Shown piece by piece: positions 1-12,291 of a stretch of DNA of 64,000 nt. Location of the stretch: contig CP110830.1 of NCBI GenBank assembly GCA_026239495.1, forward strand, positions 1,612,001 to 1,676,000, read 5' to 3'. Position 1 is the first letter of the stretch. Every line of letters starts with the position of its first letter. The translations under genes and the position numbers were made by a program. Origin of the DNA: Spiroplasma phoeniceum. Its GTDB lineage: Bacteria > Bacillota_I > Bacilli_A > Mycoplasmatales > Mycoplasmataceae. The notes beneath the pieces were generated by a model, which searched no databases, was not told the DNA's origin, and saw nothing but the letters and a program-made list of their open reading frames with translations.

Positions 1-1402
1 TAAAGCCGACAACAATTGGAATAAAGAAGATTGGCATTACTGGTTTTAATCCTTTTGGAACATTTCAAGTATTAATTCATTTAACAGTATATCCAACCGC
101 TAGTCCGGCTGCAATTGCTCCAACGAATCCAGTTGGAGTATTAACTGCTTCAATTCCTGGTAAAGGATAAAAGTTAGCAGCATTATTTCCAATAAATGAA
201 ACAACTAAAGCTGGGGCAATTGCTGAACGACCAGCAATTGAATTAGCAATAAATGCTCCCAAAATTGGAATCATTAATGTAAAGGCTGATACCCCTATAA
301 CATTAAGATAATAAAAAAAGTTTTTTGGGTCAGTTAATGGGTCAGTATAAAATATTTCTCCTCAATATGCTGTTGTTCCGCTAGCATCAGGAATTCAACC
401 CATTCCTTTTAATGAACCATGAAAATTATCATAGTTGGGGCCATAAATTGCTTTTGCTAATCCTAATGAAATAGCAATAAAAATTCCCCCTAAAATAACA
501 ACTGGAACCATATATGAAACACCAGCCATTAAGTGTTTCATTACTCCAAATTTTTGGTTGCTACCATTAGCGCCCTTAATAATAAATTCTCCAGTTGGTA
601 GCACTTTTCCTTCTTTTAGAGCGGCACTAATAACCCCTTCTGGATCTTTAATTGCTTTTGCAACTGGACAGTTATAAACTTTTTTTCCACCAAATCTTTC
701 CATATCAAGTCCAATATCTGTTGCAGCAATGATTACTTCGGCTTCTTTAATTTCTTCCTCTGTAAAATCATTGCGAGTACCTTCAGACCCATGTGTTTCA
801 ACTTTAATGTCGTATCCCATTTTAGGGGCAGTTTGGTTTAACTTATCCGCAGCTAAAAAAGTATGAGCTACTCCTGTTGCACAAGATGTCATTGCTAAAA
901 TAAACGGCTTTTGACTAGTTAGAGTTGTTTTGGTTGGAGCTTTTTCTTTTCCAATCCCATTTAATAATGCGGCTGAAATTTTTGCTTTGTCTGTTTCAAC
1001 TTTCATTGCTTTTTTAAAGTCTTCATCCATTAATTTTCGTGCTACTTCACTTAAAATTCCTAAATGAATTTCTCCTGATTTAGCTTCAGGAATAATTAAA
1101 GCAATGGCGACTTTCGTTGGCTTTCTATCCATTGAATTTCAATCAACATCATTTTTGAAACGAATAAATAAAACCGCTGCATTTGTAACAGCACTAATTC
1201 GTGCATGAGGAATTGCAAAGCCGTCTTCAAAACCTGTTGAAGACTCTTTTTCTCGGGCCTCAAAACCTTTAATAAGTTTATTGCGGTCAGAAACATATCC
1301 AAGATTTTCAGCTAATTGAGCAAGTTCTAAAAAAGCTTCTTCTTTATTTTTAGCTGTTGAATCTAAAATAATATGTTTTTCATTAAAAATGTTATTATAC
1401 AT
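1..1402 (-). CDS. fruA: Fructose PTS permease IIABC (partial, 3' end outside window)
   Basis: Fructose-specific phosphotransferase permease, which imports and phosphorylates fructose to fructose-1-phosphate at the membrane. Domains in order: EIIA type 2 (about residues 5-145, phospho-His in the AIPHA motif), EIIB (about 165-265, phospho-Cys near residue 174 in CATGVAHT), then the start of multi-span EIIC, which runs off the window. TGA codons at 1136-1138 and 392-394 are Trp. The start at 1402 (MYNNIF) is preferred to an in-frame ATG at 1420 because an AGGA ribosome site lies 8 nt before it. The family is certain; substrate specificity is inferred from the fused IIA-IIB-IIC order. Confidence 0.9.
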
Positions 1403-1619
1403 ATAGTTTTTCCTTTCCATTTATAGTTTACTATTTTAAAATTAAAAATCAATAATTTTGTTAAAAAAAATATATTTTTAAATATAAAATGAATTTTTTT
1501 CTATAAAATTAAAATTTAATAGGTATCATTTTTTTATTTAAAAAAGTAGACTGCACCCCCAAAAGTAAGTAAAATTAAAAAAGAACTTTACTAAAATTTT
1601 AGAGGAGGTACATTTTTAT

Positions 1620-1755
1620 ATGGCAAAAGGGGCCAAAAATTTAAAACATATACTGAAGAATTTAGAAAAAATCCAGTAAAACAAAATGAACAAACATCGC
1701 TTACTTATATTTCAAAAAAATATAAAGTAAATATAAAAACACTTAATTCATAACA
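1620..1755 (+). pseudogene. IS3-family OrfA remnant
   Basis: Starts with a good ribosome site (GAGGAGG) and ATG. After four codons it must shift frame to read KFKTYTEEFRKNPVKQNEQ and then YISKKYKVNIKTLNS, the typical helix-turn-helix start of IS150-group OrfA. It then stops. The gene is a frameshifted, truncated remnant. Confidence 0.65.
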
Positions 1756-2432
1756 AATAAATTTTAAAAAAGGAATTTTAAATACACCAAAAGACCCAAA
1801 AGAAGCATTTGGGAAAAAGATTTAAACTATTACAAGGTTAGGTATGAATTATTAAAAAAGCTCCATGACTTTTACAATTAAATAAACAAAAAATAGTATC
1901 TTTTATAAAAAAATCGTGCTAAATATTCATTAAAATTATTGCTTGATATAACAGGTTTAAAGCGTAGTTATTGAGATAAATATAAAAATTATTTAAGTAA
2001 TGGTAAGTATAACGAACCATTAAAGAATATTGTAAAAGTCTATGAAGAAAATTTAAAACAATTTGGATATCGTCGGATAACTAAATATTTAAAAGAAGAT
2101 TGTGGCATTATTTATAATGCTAAAAAAATATTACGAATTATGAATGAAAATAATATTCAAGCTGAATATGTAAAACGGATGCGTAAAAAAATATTAATAA
2201 AAAGGGCCAAAAATAAAAATATAACTAAATATCCTGATTTAGGAAATCGTAAATTTAATAAAATTAAAGAAAAATTTAAAGTTTAATTTAATGGTGTAAA
2301 TTATTTAATTTGAAATGGTAAAAAACATTATCAATCAACAATAATTGATGGATATACTAAAGAAATTGTTGATGTGCAGTTATCAAAAAATAATGATAAC
2401 AAAATTGTTGTGAAAAATTTATACGCTGCAAT

Positions 2433-3461
2433 AGACTTCTTGCATAACCTAATCTAATTATTTCAAAATTCCTATAAAATATTTTTAAATTAAAATAGAA
2501 ATTATAGGAGATTAAAATTATGAAATTTGATAAATTTAATTTTATTAATGATAAAGAATTATTGCGATTAACCGGAGCAAAATAGAAAAATTTAAAAAAG
2601 GTGGCAAAACTAATAAATTATCACTATAAAATCGGATACTGATGACTTTATCGTATTGACGAGAATATCGGACTTATTTTCATCTTGCTAAAAGTTTTGA
2701 TATTAGTGAATCTAGTTGTTATCGCAATATCAAGTGAATTGAAGATATTTTAATTAAACAATCTGATTTTCAAAAACTCGCTAGTAAAAAATCACTAATA
2801 AATGATTATTTTAATGATAAAATTATTATTATTGATGTTGCCGAAACCCCAATCCAACGCCCAAAAAAAACAAAAACAATCTTATTCTGGTAAAAAGAAA
2901 AAACACACAATTAAAACACAAGTAATTATCGAACAAGAAACCAAAAAAATTATTGCAACAAGTTTTTCGCTTGGAAAAAAACATGATTATGCTTTATTTA
3001 AAGAATCAAAAATCTCAATTTTAAAAAATACCAAATTAATAGTTGATAGTGGTTATCAAGGAATTCAAAAAATTCACAATAATGTTCTAATACCTACAAA
3101 AAAAACAAAGAAAAACCCTTTAAATAAAGTACAAAAACAACGTAATAGAATAGTTTCAAAAATGAGAATTATTATTGAAAATATTTTTGCTATTCTTAAA
3201 AAATTTAAAATTATTACAGAAAAATATCGTAATCAAAGAAAACGATTTAGTTTAAGATTTAATTTAATTGCTTCAATTTATAATTTGCAGTTATCATAGA
3301 AGATTTATTTAAAATTAAAGAATTTAAATAATAAATTCATTTTTTGTTGTGGCAAAATATTAAATTTTTAAATAAAAAACATAATTAATTAAAATTATAT
3401 TTTTCTATTAGCGTCTTTTTACAAATATTTGCAATTTTTTAATAGGTTATGCAAGAAGTCT
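2433..3461 (+). mobile_element. IS5-like element copy A (defective)
   Basis: Bounded by inverted repeats AGACTTCTTGCATAACCTA and TAGGTTATGCAAGAAGTCT with TA on both sides. It belongs to the same family as nine other copies in the window (full length about 1070 bp). An internal deletion after codon 21 of the transposase makes it shorter. It sits inside the IS3 orfB. Confidence 0.9.
2520..3299 (+). pseudogene. IS5-family transposase, copy A
   Basis: Reads MKFDKFNFINDKELLRLTGA, then loses about 35 codons, then resumes in the DDE domain. The -1 frame is open from about 2802 to 3299, with VDSGYQG (second D) and IIENIFAILKKFKI (catalytic E region). The conserved G after the A7 heptamer is lost, so the two frames no longer join. 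Confidence 0.85.
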
Positions 3462-3834
3462 AATTAATAAAATTAAACAAAAAAAGATCTCAGTAACATA
3501 ATAATTCATTCAGATCATGGATTTCAATACACATCAAAAATATATAATAATAAATGTATATATAATGAGATTAGAATTTCTATCGGTAAAAATTATCATT
3601 GTGCTGATAATATTGTTATTGAAAGTTTTCATTCTTTATTAAAAAAGCAACAATTCATAACAATATTTATTTATCTCATGATGAATATATTAATGATGTT
3701 AAAAAATGAAATAAATGATATTCAAGTCGTAAAGAAAAAGATGTAGTGGTCTTCTTGCATAACCTAATATAATTATTTTAAAATTCCTATAAAATATTTT
3801 TAAATTAAAATAGAAATTATAGGAGATTAAAATT

Positions 3835-4820
3835 ATGAAATTTGATAAATTTAATTTTATTAATGATAAACAATTATTGCGATTAACCGGAGCAAAAAAA
3901 AGCTACTTTTAATAAAATGTTAAATATTTTACAAGTAGCTGAAATAGAAAAATTTAAAAAAAGTGGCAAAACTAATAAATTATCACTAGAAAATCGGGTA
4001 GTAAGAAAAAGGTTGAGGTTTTGGTATAAAAAGTATTTTTTTACTATTATTGATGAATTTAAAACACTAATAAATCAGGATTTTTAAAAATTTATCCAAT
4101 TATTTTATTTATATTTTTTATAAAACCTCAACTTTTGTAATGCTATCGAAAATCGGCTACTGATGACTTTATCGTATTGACGAGAATATCGGACTTATTT
4201 TCATCTTGCTAAAAGTTTTGATATTAATGAATCTAGTTGTTATCGCAATATCAAGTGAGTTGAAGATATTTTAATTAAACACTCTTATTTTCAACAAATC
4301 GCTGGTAAAAAATCGCTAATAAATTATTATTTTAATGATAAAACCATTATTATTGATGTTACAAAAACCCCAATCCAACGCCCAAAAAAAGACAAAAACA
4401 ATCTTATTCTGGTAAAAAGAAAAAACACACCATTAAAACACAAGTAATTATCGAACAAGAAATCAAAAAAATTATTGCAACAAGTTTTTCGCTTGAAAAA
4501 AAACATGATTATGCTTTATTTAAAGAATCAAAAATCTTAATTTTAAAAAATGCCAAATTAATAGTTGATAGTGGTTATCAAGGAATTCAAAAAAAATCAC
4601 AATAATGTTATAATACCTAAAAAAAACAAAGAAAAACCCTTTAAATAAAGTACAAAAACAACGTAATAGAATAGTTTCAAAAATAAGAATTATTATTGAA
4701 AATATTTTTGCTATTCTTAAAAAATTTAAAATTATTACAGAAAAATATCGTAATTGAAGAAAACGATTTAGTTTAAGATTTAATTTAATTGCTTCAATTT
4801 ATAATTTACAGTTAGCACAG
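3835..4820 (+). pseudogene. IS5-family transposase, copy B
   Basis: N-terminus MKFDKFNFINDKQLLRLTGA followed by a frameshift in a poly-A run, the MITE insertion after KLSLENR, and further indels in the C-terminal half. The stop codon at the usual place is mutated (TAG to CAG). Confidence 0.85.
3998..4147 (+). repeat. MITE-like 150-bp repeat, copy M1
   Basis: Starts GTAGTAAGAAAAAGGTTGAGG and ends CCTCAACTTTTGTAATGCTATC, an imperfect terminal inverted repeat of about 25 bp. Flanked by a perfect 9-bp direct repeat GAAAATCGG (3989-3997 and 4148-4156). The interior has no coding potential. Three further copies are at 24086, 27120 and 35414. Confidence 0.85.
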
Positions 4821-5069
4821 AAGATTTATTTAAAATTAAAGAATTTAAATAATAAATTCATTTTTTGTTGTGGCAAAATATTAAATTTTTAAATAAAAAA
4901 CATAATTAATTAAAATTATATTTTTTCTATTAGTGTCTTTTTACAAATATTTGCAATTTTTTAATAGGTTACGCAATAATTCTAATAAATAAAAGTTTAT
5001 AGCCTTTTTTTATTAATACTTACTAAAATTGGTGCAGTCTAAAAATTCAAATTTTTGCTCTTTTTAAAT

Positions 5070-5978
5070 TTATCTTTTATAATTTAATAATGCTTTCCCT
5101 TTAACATTTATTGTTAATTTTTGTGCTAATTCCACAATTATTGCTGATTCACCTTCTAAAAGTTCTGTTGTTCCGATGGTTATTTTTCCTTCAACAACTG
5201 TTACTTGTGCTCATTTTATAGTATTTAAATTAATTTCTCGTGTTTTTGTTAATAAATGTAATGTAAAATATTCATTATCAATTAAAATTCCTTCATTACG
5301 ATGAACAATTTGATTATTTGAATCAGGAACTGTTGTTACATCAAAACATTCTTGTAAATGAAGCGGACGAAAGTTTCCATCTTTATCCGCGCGATCAAAG
5401 TCATAAAAGCGATATGTTATGTCTGATGAACGTTGTAATTCAAAAACTGTTACACCTGGGGTAATGGCATGAACTTTACCTGGAGGAACATATAAAAAGT
5501 CCCCTTTTTGTACTTTTACTTCTTTAAATAATTGTGCTCATGCTTTTTTTTCAACCAATTGAATTAGTTCTTCTTTTGTTTGGGCATAATGTCCATAAAC
5601 CATTTTAGCATCAATAGGGCAATCAAGGATATATCAACATTCAGGTTTACCTAACATTTTATTATGTTTTAAACTATATTCATCATCAGGATGAACTTGA
5701 ACTGATAAATAATCATTTGCTGTAATAATTTTGGATAATAAAGGAAAATCTTTATCAGTAGTTCCAAAATATTCTGGATGATTTGCAAAAAATTTTTTTA
5801 ATGATACTCCCGCCTCAGAACCATTAGCAATATAACTCATTCCATTATCTAATGCACTAATCACTCATGCTTCGCCATATAAGTTATCTGTTGGCAATTG
5901 AAAACCAAAATCCGCTAATTTTTGTCCCCCTCATAAACGTTCTGAAAAATATGGTGTCACTTTAATTACTTTATACAT
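5070..5978 (-). CDS. manA: Mannose-6-phosphate isomerase, class I
   Basis: 302 residues. Converts mannose-6-phosphate to fructose-6-phosphate in the cytosol, feeding glycolysis. Zinc-site motifs of the type I family are present: QVHPDDE (about residues 95-101) and the VPPGKVHAITPG stretch (about 160-172). The N-terminus PYFSERLWGG is typical. Start ATG has a strong GAGGAGG site. Trp-TGA codons are used. It is transcribed divergently from the membrane protein at 6092, and its 3' end abuts the IS3 remnant. Confidence 0.93.
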
Positions 5979-6091
5979 AAATGTCCTCCTCAGTTTTTCT
6001 ATTATATTAAACCACAAAAAATGAAAAAATAATATTATCATTAAAATTTATAGTAAGATATATTTAACTAATAAAATGATTGGAGTCAACA

Positions 6092-6586
6092 ATGGAAATT
6101 ATTCGTATTCGAGGTTATCTTAAAAAAATTAAATGGCATTTATTATGACTTTTTGCTGTATTAGGTATTGTAACAATTATTTTTATAATTATTTTGCTAG
6201 CATTAAAAAACATGTCATCACAAGATAAATTAATTTATTGTTCAATTTTTCTTGTGGTTAATTTAATTATATTATTTATTAATTATTTAATTATTAAAAC
6301 TCCCTTTATTTTTTCAAAAATTTATTATTATGACAACAACAAAAATCGATTACGTTTAAGTTTATATTTTTATTTTTTTGTTTTAATAATTACAATTATT
6401 TTCTTATTTTTAACTTTAATTTCCATCCAACTAATTTTAAAAACAACTTTTAGTCTTATAATTAAGAAATTGTGATTTGTTGGCTTAGGATATGCTCTGT
6501 GAAGTTTTAGTATTATTGGTGGATTTAATACCATTAATTTAATTATTTTAAATAAACCCATTCCACCACAAAAATCTACTACCTAA
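6092..6586 (+). CDS. Hypothetical membrane protein, 4 predicted helices
   Basis: 164 residues and one of very few plus-strand host genes here. Hydrophobic segments at about 18-38, 49-68, 92-115 and 130-150 suggest four membrane spans. Basic N-terminus (MEIIRIRGYLKKIKW). TGGAG ribosome site before the ATG. The first TGA (Trp) follows HLL. Its 3' end overlaps the convergent DUF3137-like remnant by a few bases. No family recognised. Confidence 0.75.
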
Positions 6587-7595
6587 AATCATACACTAAA
6601 ACTCATTGCAAAACAGTCAATAATCATTCAATGTCTTGATTAATAACGTCAATAATATTTGTCAAAATATCTTGATAAGTTCCAATAAAATAGAGTCCGA
6701 GCAATCATCCTTTTGGGTCATCAAAACTATTAACAAAATAATTATCAAAAATAATTGTCAAGATGCCATCATTAAGGTGCATTGTTGGGATTTTTGTTTC
6801 TTCTTTTGCTAACTCAATTAAATTGACTATTAATTTTGGTGTTAATAATTTTCGTATTAAAATTTGGTCATTTGCATTAACAGCAAACATTTTTTCAAAT
6901 TCTGTTGATTCTAGCGTTGTATTATCTCTTGTTTTAAAAATTTTTAAGAAGATGTACATTCCTTTAATTGTGGCAACTAATTCTGACATTTACTTAAATC
7001 AAGCGTTAAATATGGATATCGAATATAAGTAGCTTCTTCATCTTTACCTCAACCATCCACTTCGCGTCGTGTCAATGTTCTAAATGAGTAATTAATATCA
7101 TTTTCATAAAAATTAATAACATAGTCTTCTTTAAGGTCTTTCATATTAGGTAGTTCCATGCGCGGAAAAAGATTAAATTTTTGAGTAATAGTAGCAATTT
7201 GATATTGTTTTTTTTGCCAAAGCATTAAGACTAATTTGATAAAATTTCTCAAACGTTAGTTCTTGCATAATAATTTTTTGTAATTTTACTGCTTGATAAT
7301 ACTTTGTAAATAATCAAATCCCCAAACTTAAAGTAATTAAACTACTAAAAACTAAAATAATTTTGCCAGCAATACCTAATTCTAATAATCTTTTTAAAAA
7401 ACTAAGTGGCATTCCCATAATTATTGCTAATAATAAAAATAAAAATAAAAAATTAATAACAACTAAGATAAAATTCAAAAAGATATACCGTTTTTTAAAA
7501 TATTTAAAATTAAGATTTTTTAATTTATGTTTTTGCATTAACATTTGAAAATTATGTTCAATAATTGTTTCTAAATCTGATTTAATAATTCTTAT
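6579..7595 (-). pseudogene. DUF3137-like membrane protein, frameshifted
   Basis: Three pieces in different frames: 7544-7200 (two hydrophobic segments, FILVVINFLFLFLLLAIIM and KIILVFSSLITLSLGIW), 7252-6977 (FENDINYSFRTL-like middle) and 6989-6579 (FEKMFAVNANDQILIRKLLTPKL). The last piece resembles the core of DUF3137 proteins, which often sit next to lemA, as here. One break is in a run of eight A. No ATG lies near the ribosome site AAAAGGAT; an ATA at 7595 or ATT codons follow it, and the first ATG is at 7544. Alternative: two or three short coupled genes, but the domain order favours one broken gene. Confidence 0.6.
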
Positions 7596-7650
7596 TTTAT
7601 CCTTTTATATTTTTTTAATTAATTAAAAAATAGAATTAAATCCAAAATAA

Positions 7651-8275
7651 TTATTGGCATAAATCTATCTTAACATCTCGACGATCAGCAGCATTAGCTT
7701 CAAAATATAAGAATGTGCTTAATTTTAATGAACTTGCTGCAACATTTGATGGCCATGTTTTTAAACTCGCATTAAAGTCACGAGCTGCTGAATTATAAAA
7801 ACGTCGCGCAGCGCGCCCAGGCAATATTATCTTCACAATCTCTAATTCCTGCTTGTAATTCAATTACACTGTTATTAGATTTTAAATCTGGATAATTTTC
7901 TAATAATACATTAGAGTTTTACCAGCTTGACTTGTGACAGCATTATTAAATTGCTCTAATTCCTTCACATTTAATTTTTTATTTGCTTGACTAGGTAATT
8001 CAACAACTGTTGTTAAAGTATCTTTTTCATATTTCATATATTGCTTTGTGCTATCAATTAATTTTGTTAACATATAAATTATTCGTTTTAATTGAACATC
8101 AATGTCATAAGCTGTTTCTTCAATTTTTTCTTTATTTCTAATTAAATTATTTCTTGATAAAATTCAAAATAAAACTGGGATAATTAAAATAAATCAAATT
8201 TATACAAATAATTTTCCTCAAAAAAATACTTTTTGCTGGAATTTCCGCATTATTAACTGTTGGATTATATCTCAT
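7651..8275 (-). pseudogene. lemA: LemA family protein, broken
   Basis: Start MRYNPTVNNAEIPAKS followed by a membrane-segment region that shifts frame near 8200, then KEKIEETAYDIDVQLKRI and YMLTKLIDSTKQYMKYEK, then another shift near 7915, then LQAGIRDCEDNI, ARRFYNSAARDFN and KLSTFLYFEA. The order and the A(R)RFYN..A.DFN motif identify LemA, a membrane-anchored helical protein of unknown function. At least three frame breaks make it a pseudogene. It lies directly upstream of the DUF3137-like remnant. Confidence 0.8.
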
Positions 8276-8350
8276 TGTTACTATTCCTTTTGTAACTTAT
8301 TTAATATTATATAAGAAAAAAATATAAAAACAAGATTAATTATAATTAAT

Positions 8351-8384
8351 AAAAAAATAACTCAAAGAGAGTTGTTTTTTTTTT
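8351..8384 (-). terminator. tuf terminator
   Basis: Stem AACTC/GAGTT with a 5-nt loop (8359-8373), A-rich and T-rich on either side so that a T run follows the stem on the minus strand. It lies just after the tuf stop codon. Possibly bidirectional. Confidence 0.7.
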
Positions 8385-8390
8385 ATGTTA

Positions 8391-9581
8391 TTATTTACTA
8401 ATTGAAACAACTGTTCCGGCGCCAATTGTACGTCCACCTTCACGAATTGAGAATTTTGTTCCTTCTTCAATCGCAACTGGGGCAATTAATTCAACTGTCA
8501 TTTCAACATTATCCCCTGGCATAACCATTTCAACACCGCTTGGTAATTTAATTGAACCTGTAACATCAGTTGTACGGAAGTAAAATTGTGGACGGTAGTT
8601 TCCGAAGAATGGTGTATGACGTCCCCCCTCTTCTTTTGTTAAAACATAAACTTGTGCTTTAAATTCTTTATGTGGTTTAACTGAACCTGGCTTGGCAATA
8701 ACTTGCCCGCGCTCAACATCACTACGGTCAACTCCACGTAATAAAACCCCAACATTATCTCCAGCTTTAGCATCATCTAATAATTTTCTAAACATTTCTA
8801 AACCTGTTGCAACAACTTTTTTAGTTTCATTTTTTAATCCAACGATTTCAACTTCTTCATTAACTTTAACAATTCCACGTTCAACACGACCTGTTGCCAC
8901 TGTTCCGCGACCTGTAATTGTGAAAACATCTTCAACTGGCATCATAAATGGTTTAGCAGTATCTCTTTCTGGTTCTGGAATTCATTTATCAATTGCGTTC
9001 ATTAATTCCATAATTTTTTCTTCTCATTGAGCATCACCTTCAAGAGCTTTTAAGGCTGATCCTCTAATAACTGGTGTTTTTTCACCATCAAAACCATATT
9101 CACTTAATAGATCTCTAACTTCCATTTCGATTAAATCCATCATTTCAGTATCGCCATCCATCATATCACATTTGTTTAAGAAAACAACCATTTTTGGTAC
9201 ACCAACTTGTCTTGATAATAAGATATGTTCCCTTGTTTGAGGCATTGGCCCATCTGTTGCTGCAACAACTAAAATCGCACCATCCATTTGTGCAGCGCCT
9301 GTAATCATGTTTTTAACATAATCGGCATGTCCAGGGCAGTCTACGTGAGCATAGTGTCTTTTATCAGTACGATATTCAACGTGTGAGGTATTAATTGTAA
9401 TCCCACGCTCTTTTTCTTCAGGAGCTTTATCAATATTGTCATATTTTTGGGCTTCTGCAAATCCTTTTTTAGCTAATACCGTTGTAATAGCTGCCGTTAA
9501 AGTAGTTTTGCCATGGTCAACGTGGCCAATTGTTCCAACATTTACGTGTGGTAAACTTCTATCAAATTTTTGTTTTGCCAT
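8391..9581 (-). CDS. tuf: Elongation factor Tu
   Basis: 396 residues. GTPase that delivers aminoacyl-tRNA to the ribosome. G-domain motifs: GHVDHGKT (P-loop, about residues 18-25), DCPGHADY (G3) and NKCD (G4). Domains 2 and 3 follow to the C-terminus (TVVSISK). Two in-frame TGA codons (before [10 protein letters not shown] and [11 protein letters not shown]) fall at conserved Trp positions, direct evidence of UGA=Trp. Ribosome site AGGAGG. Last gene of the str cluster, with its own probable promoter and a terminator. Confidence 0.97.
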
Positions 9582-9608
9582 TTTAATCTTTTCCTCCTAT
9601 ATTTTTAA

Positions 9609-9638
9609 TTAATAGACAAACGTCATAACTATTGTAAA
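9609..9638 (-). promoter_or_regulatory. Possible tuf promoter
   Basis: On the minus strand TTTACA, 18 bp, TATTAA lies between fusA and tuf. It is a reasonable sigma-A-type match in an AT-rich gap of about 120 bp, so the assignment is tentative. Confidence 0.35.
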
Positions 9639-9698
9639 TTAATTCTTTTTACTTTGCAATCTTTTTTAGTAATGGTAGATTAAACCATTGTGTAATAA

Positions 9699-11777
9699 TT
9701 AATCTGTTGATTTTCCTGCTTTTTTAATAATTTCTTCGGTAATTGAATTTGGTGCTTCTTGGTAATGTGAAAACAACATTGTATAAGTTCCTCGTCCTTG
9801 GGTAAAACTTCTTAAGTCAGTTGCATATTCAAACATTTCTGATAATGGAACTTTTGCCTTTACAACTTGGGCATTTCCACGTTGATCATTTCCTTCAATT
9901 TGACCACGACGTGAAGATAAGTTTCCTATTACATCCCCATAGTATTCTTCTGGAACAGTAACTTCAACAGCCATAATTGGTTCTAAAATAACTGGTTTAC
10001 ATTTTTTAGCGGCTTCTTTTAAGGCTAAACTAGCGGCAAACTCATAAGCCATTTGTGATGAATCGACATCATGGTATGACCCATCATATAATGTTGCTTT
10101 AATATCAATCATTGGATATCCTGCTAATTTTCCTGTTTGAATTGACTCTTCTAAACCTTTTTTAACTGAACGAATGAATTCTTTTGGAATTTTTCCACCA
10201 ACAATTGCGTCAACAAACTCAAATCCTTTATCATGATTTGGTTCAAACTTAATTCATACGTGTCCATATTGTCCACGTCCTCCTGATTGTTTAATGTACT
10301 TCCCTTCTACTTCAGCACTATCTTTAAATGTTTCGCGATATGAAACTTGTGGTGTTCCAACATTAGTTTCCACTTTAAATTCACGTTTCATTCGGTCAAC
10401 TAAAATATCCAAGTGTAGTTCTCCCATTCCAGCAATAATTGTTTGTCCTGTTTCTTCATCTGTTCATGTTCGGAAAGTTGGATCTTCTTCTGCTAATTTT
10501 TGTAATGCTAAGCTCATTTTTTCTTGGTCAGCTTTTGTTTTTGGTTCTAAAGCTAAGTTAATAACTGGTTCTGGGAAAACCATTAATTCTAATATTACTT
10601 CATTTTTTTCATCACAAAGCGTATCTCCTGTTGTTGTTAATTTTAAACCAACTGCTGCTGCAATATCACCAGCATACACTGCTTCAGTTTCTTCGCGATT
10701 ATTAGCGTGCATTTTTAACAAACGACCAATACGTTCTGTTTTATCTTTTGTTGAGTTTAATACAGAGCTTCCTTTTTTTAACACTCCAGAGTAAACACGG
10801 AAGAATGTTAATTTCCCAACAAATGGGTCTGTCATAATTTTAAATGCTAATGCTGAAAATGGTTCACTATCATCAGCGTGGCGTTCAACTTCAGTCCCAT
10901 CTTCTCGAACACCTTTAATTGATAGAATATCAAGTGGTGAAGGTAAATAATCAATTACCCCATCCAACATTAATTTAACTCCTTTATTTTTAAAAGCACT
11001 TCCACAAAAGACTGGGAAAAAATCACCAGTTAATGTTGCAGTACGAATTGCACTTTTAATTTTTGGAATTGAAATATCATTACCATCCAAGTATTTCATC
11101 ATTAAATCTTCATCAAAGTTAACCGATGCTTCAATTAATTTCATTCGGTATTCTTCAACTAAGTCTTTTAAATTATCTGGGATTGGAATTTCTTTTGCTT
11201 CTTCGTTTGCTGCTCCATCATAATGATAAGCTTTTCGTTCAACGATATCAATAATTCCTATAAACTGGTCTTCAGCTCCAATTGGAATTTGAACTGGATG
11301 AGCATTTGCTTGTAAACGGTCATGAATTGTTTTTACTGAGTATAAAAAGTCAGCTCCAATTTTATCCATTTTATTAACAAAGACAATCCGTGGTACACCA
11401 TACGTAGTTGCTTGACGTCAAACAGTTTCTGTTTGGGGTTCAACTCCTGATTGTCCATCAAGAACAGCTACTGCTCCATCTAAAACACGTAATGATCTTT
11501 CTACTTCAACAGTAAAATCAACGTGCCCTGGAGTATCAATAATATTTAAGCGCATATTTTTTCAAAATGCCGTTGTTGCCGCAGAAGTAATTGTAATTCC
11601 ACGTTCTTGTTCTTGAGCCATTCAATCCATTTGGCTCGCTCCATCATGGGTTTCACCAATTTTATGAATTTTCCCAGTATGGAACAAAATGCGTTCTGTT
11701 GTTGTAGTTTTTCCAGCGTCAATATGTGCCATAATTCCAATATTTCTCGTATTTTCTAGAGAATATTCTCTTGCCAT
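9699..11777 (-). CDS. fusA: Elongation factor G
   Basis: 692 residues, usual family length. Translocation GTPase. P-loop AHIDAGKTT near the N-terminus, G2 region [16 protein letters not shown]3 DTPGHVDF, G4 NKMD, then domains II-V. GQYGHVWIKFEP marks domain IV and [25 protein letters not shown] the C-terminal end. TGA is Trp in several places. AGGAAAAG ribosome site. Starts 21 bp after rpsG and is co-transcribed with it. Confidence 0.97.
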
Positions 11778-11798
11778 TTTTCTTTTCCTTTCTATTTT

Positions 11799-12266
<468 letters not shown>

Positions 12267-12291
12267 CGTAATAATTCTCCTTTCTGTTTAA

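Larger units (their letters stand above)
1838..3749 (+). pseudogene. IS3-family OrfB (DDE transposase), split and decayed
   Basis: The first piece (about 1838-2432) reads KRSYWDKYKNYL, FGYRRITKYLKEDCG and YLIWNGKKHYQSTIIDGYTK, the N-terminal and first catalytic part of an IS150-type OrfB. The second piece (3462-3749) reads IIHSDHGFQYTS (second catalytic D) and NIVIESFHSLLKK (catalytic E). The two are separated by IS5-like copy A. Stops and small deletions interrupt the frame, for example a TAA at about 2284. TGA is Trp. Confidence 0.7.
3750..4983 (+). mobile_element. IS5-like element copy B (defective, carries a MITE)
   Basis: Left repeat CTTCTTGCATAACCTAATAT at 3751; the right end is degenerate (GGTTACGCAATAATTCT). 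A 150-bp repeat (3998-4147) is inserted with a 9-bp duplication of GAAAATCGG. It is nested in the right part of the IS3 remnant. Confidence 0.85.
1548..5041 (+). mobile_element. IS3-family element remnant, interrupted by two IS5-like copies
   Basis: Terminal inverted repeats AGACTGCACC (1548) and GGTGCAGTCT (ending 5040) bound decayed orfA and orfB pieces of an IS3/IS150-type element. Its transposase is split by IS5-like copy A (2433-3461) and ends at IS5-like copy B (about 3750-4983); the last 58 bp after copy B hold the right end. No clear target duplication was found. The element is dead: frameshifts, stops and insertions are all visible. Confidence 0.75.

Noticed and set aside
1096-1302. 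Overlapping minus-strand frame within fruA
   Set aside because: It lies out of frame with the PTS domains and has no family or ribosome site support.
2433-3461. TA at both ends of each IS5-like copy as a definite 2-bp target duplication
   Set aside because: The inverted repeat itself can be drawn to include TA and flanks differ between copies, so duplication length cannot be fixed from this window.
8692-9030. Plus-strand open frame inside tuf, and similar plus-strand frames within fusA, rpoC, rpoB and the ABC transporter genes
   Set aside because: They are antisense shadows of conserved genes, with low-complexity Ser/Thr/Asn-rich products and no ribosome sites.
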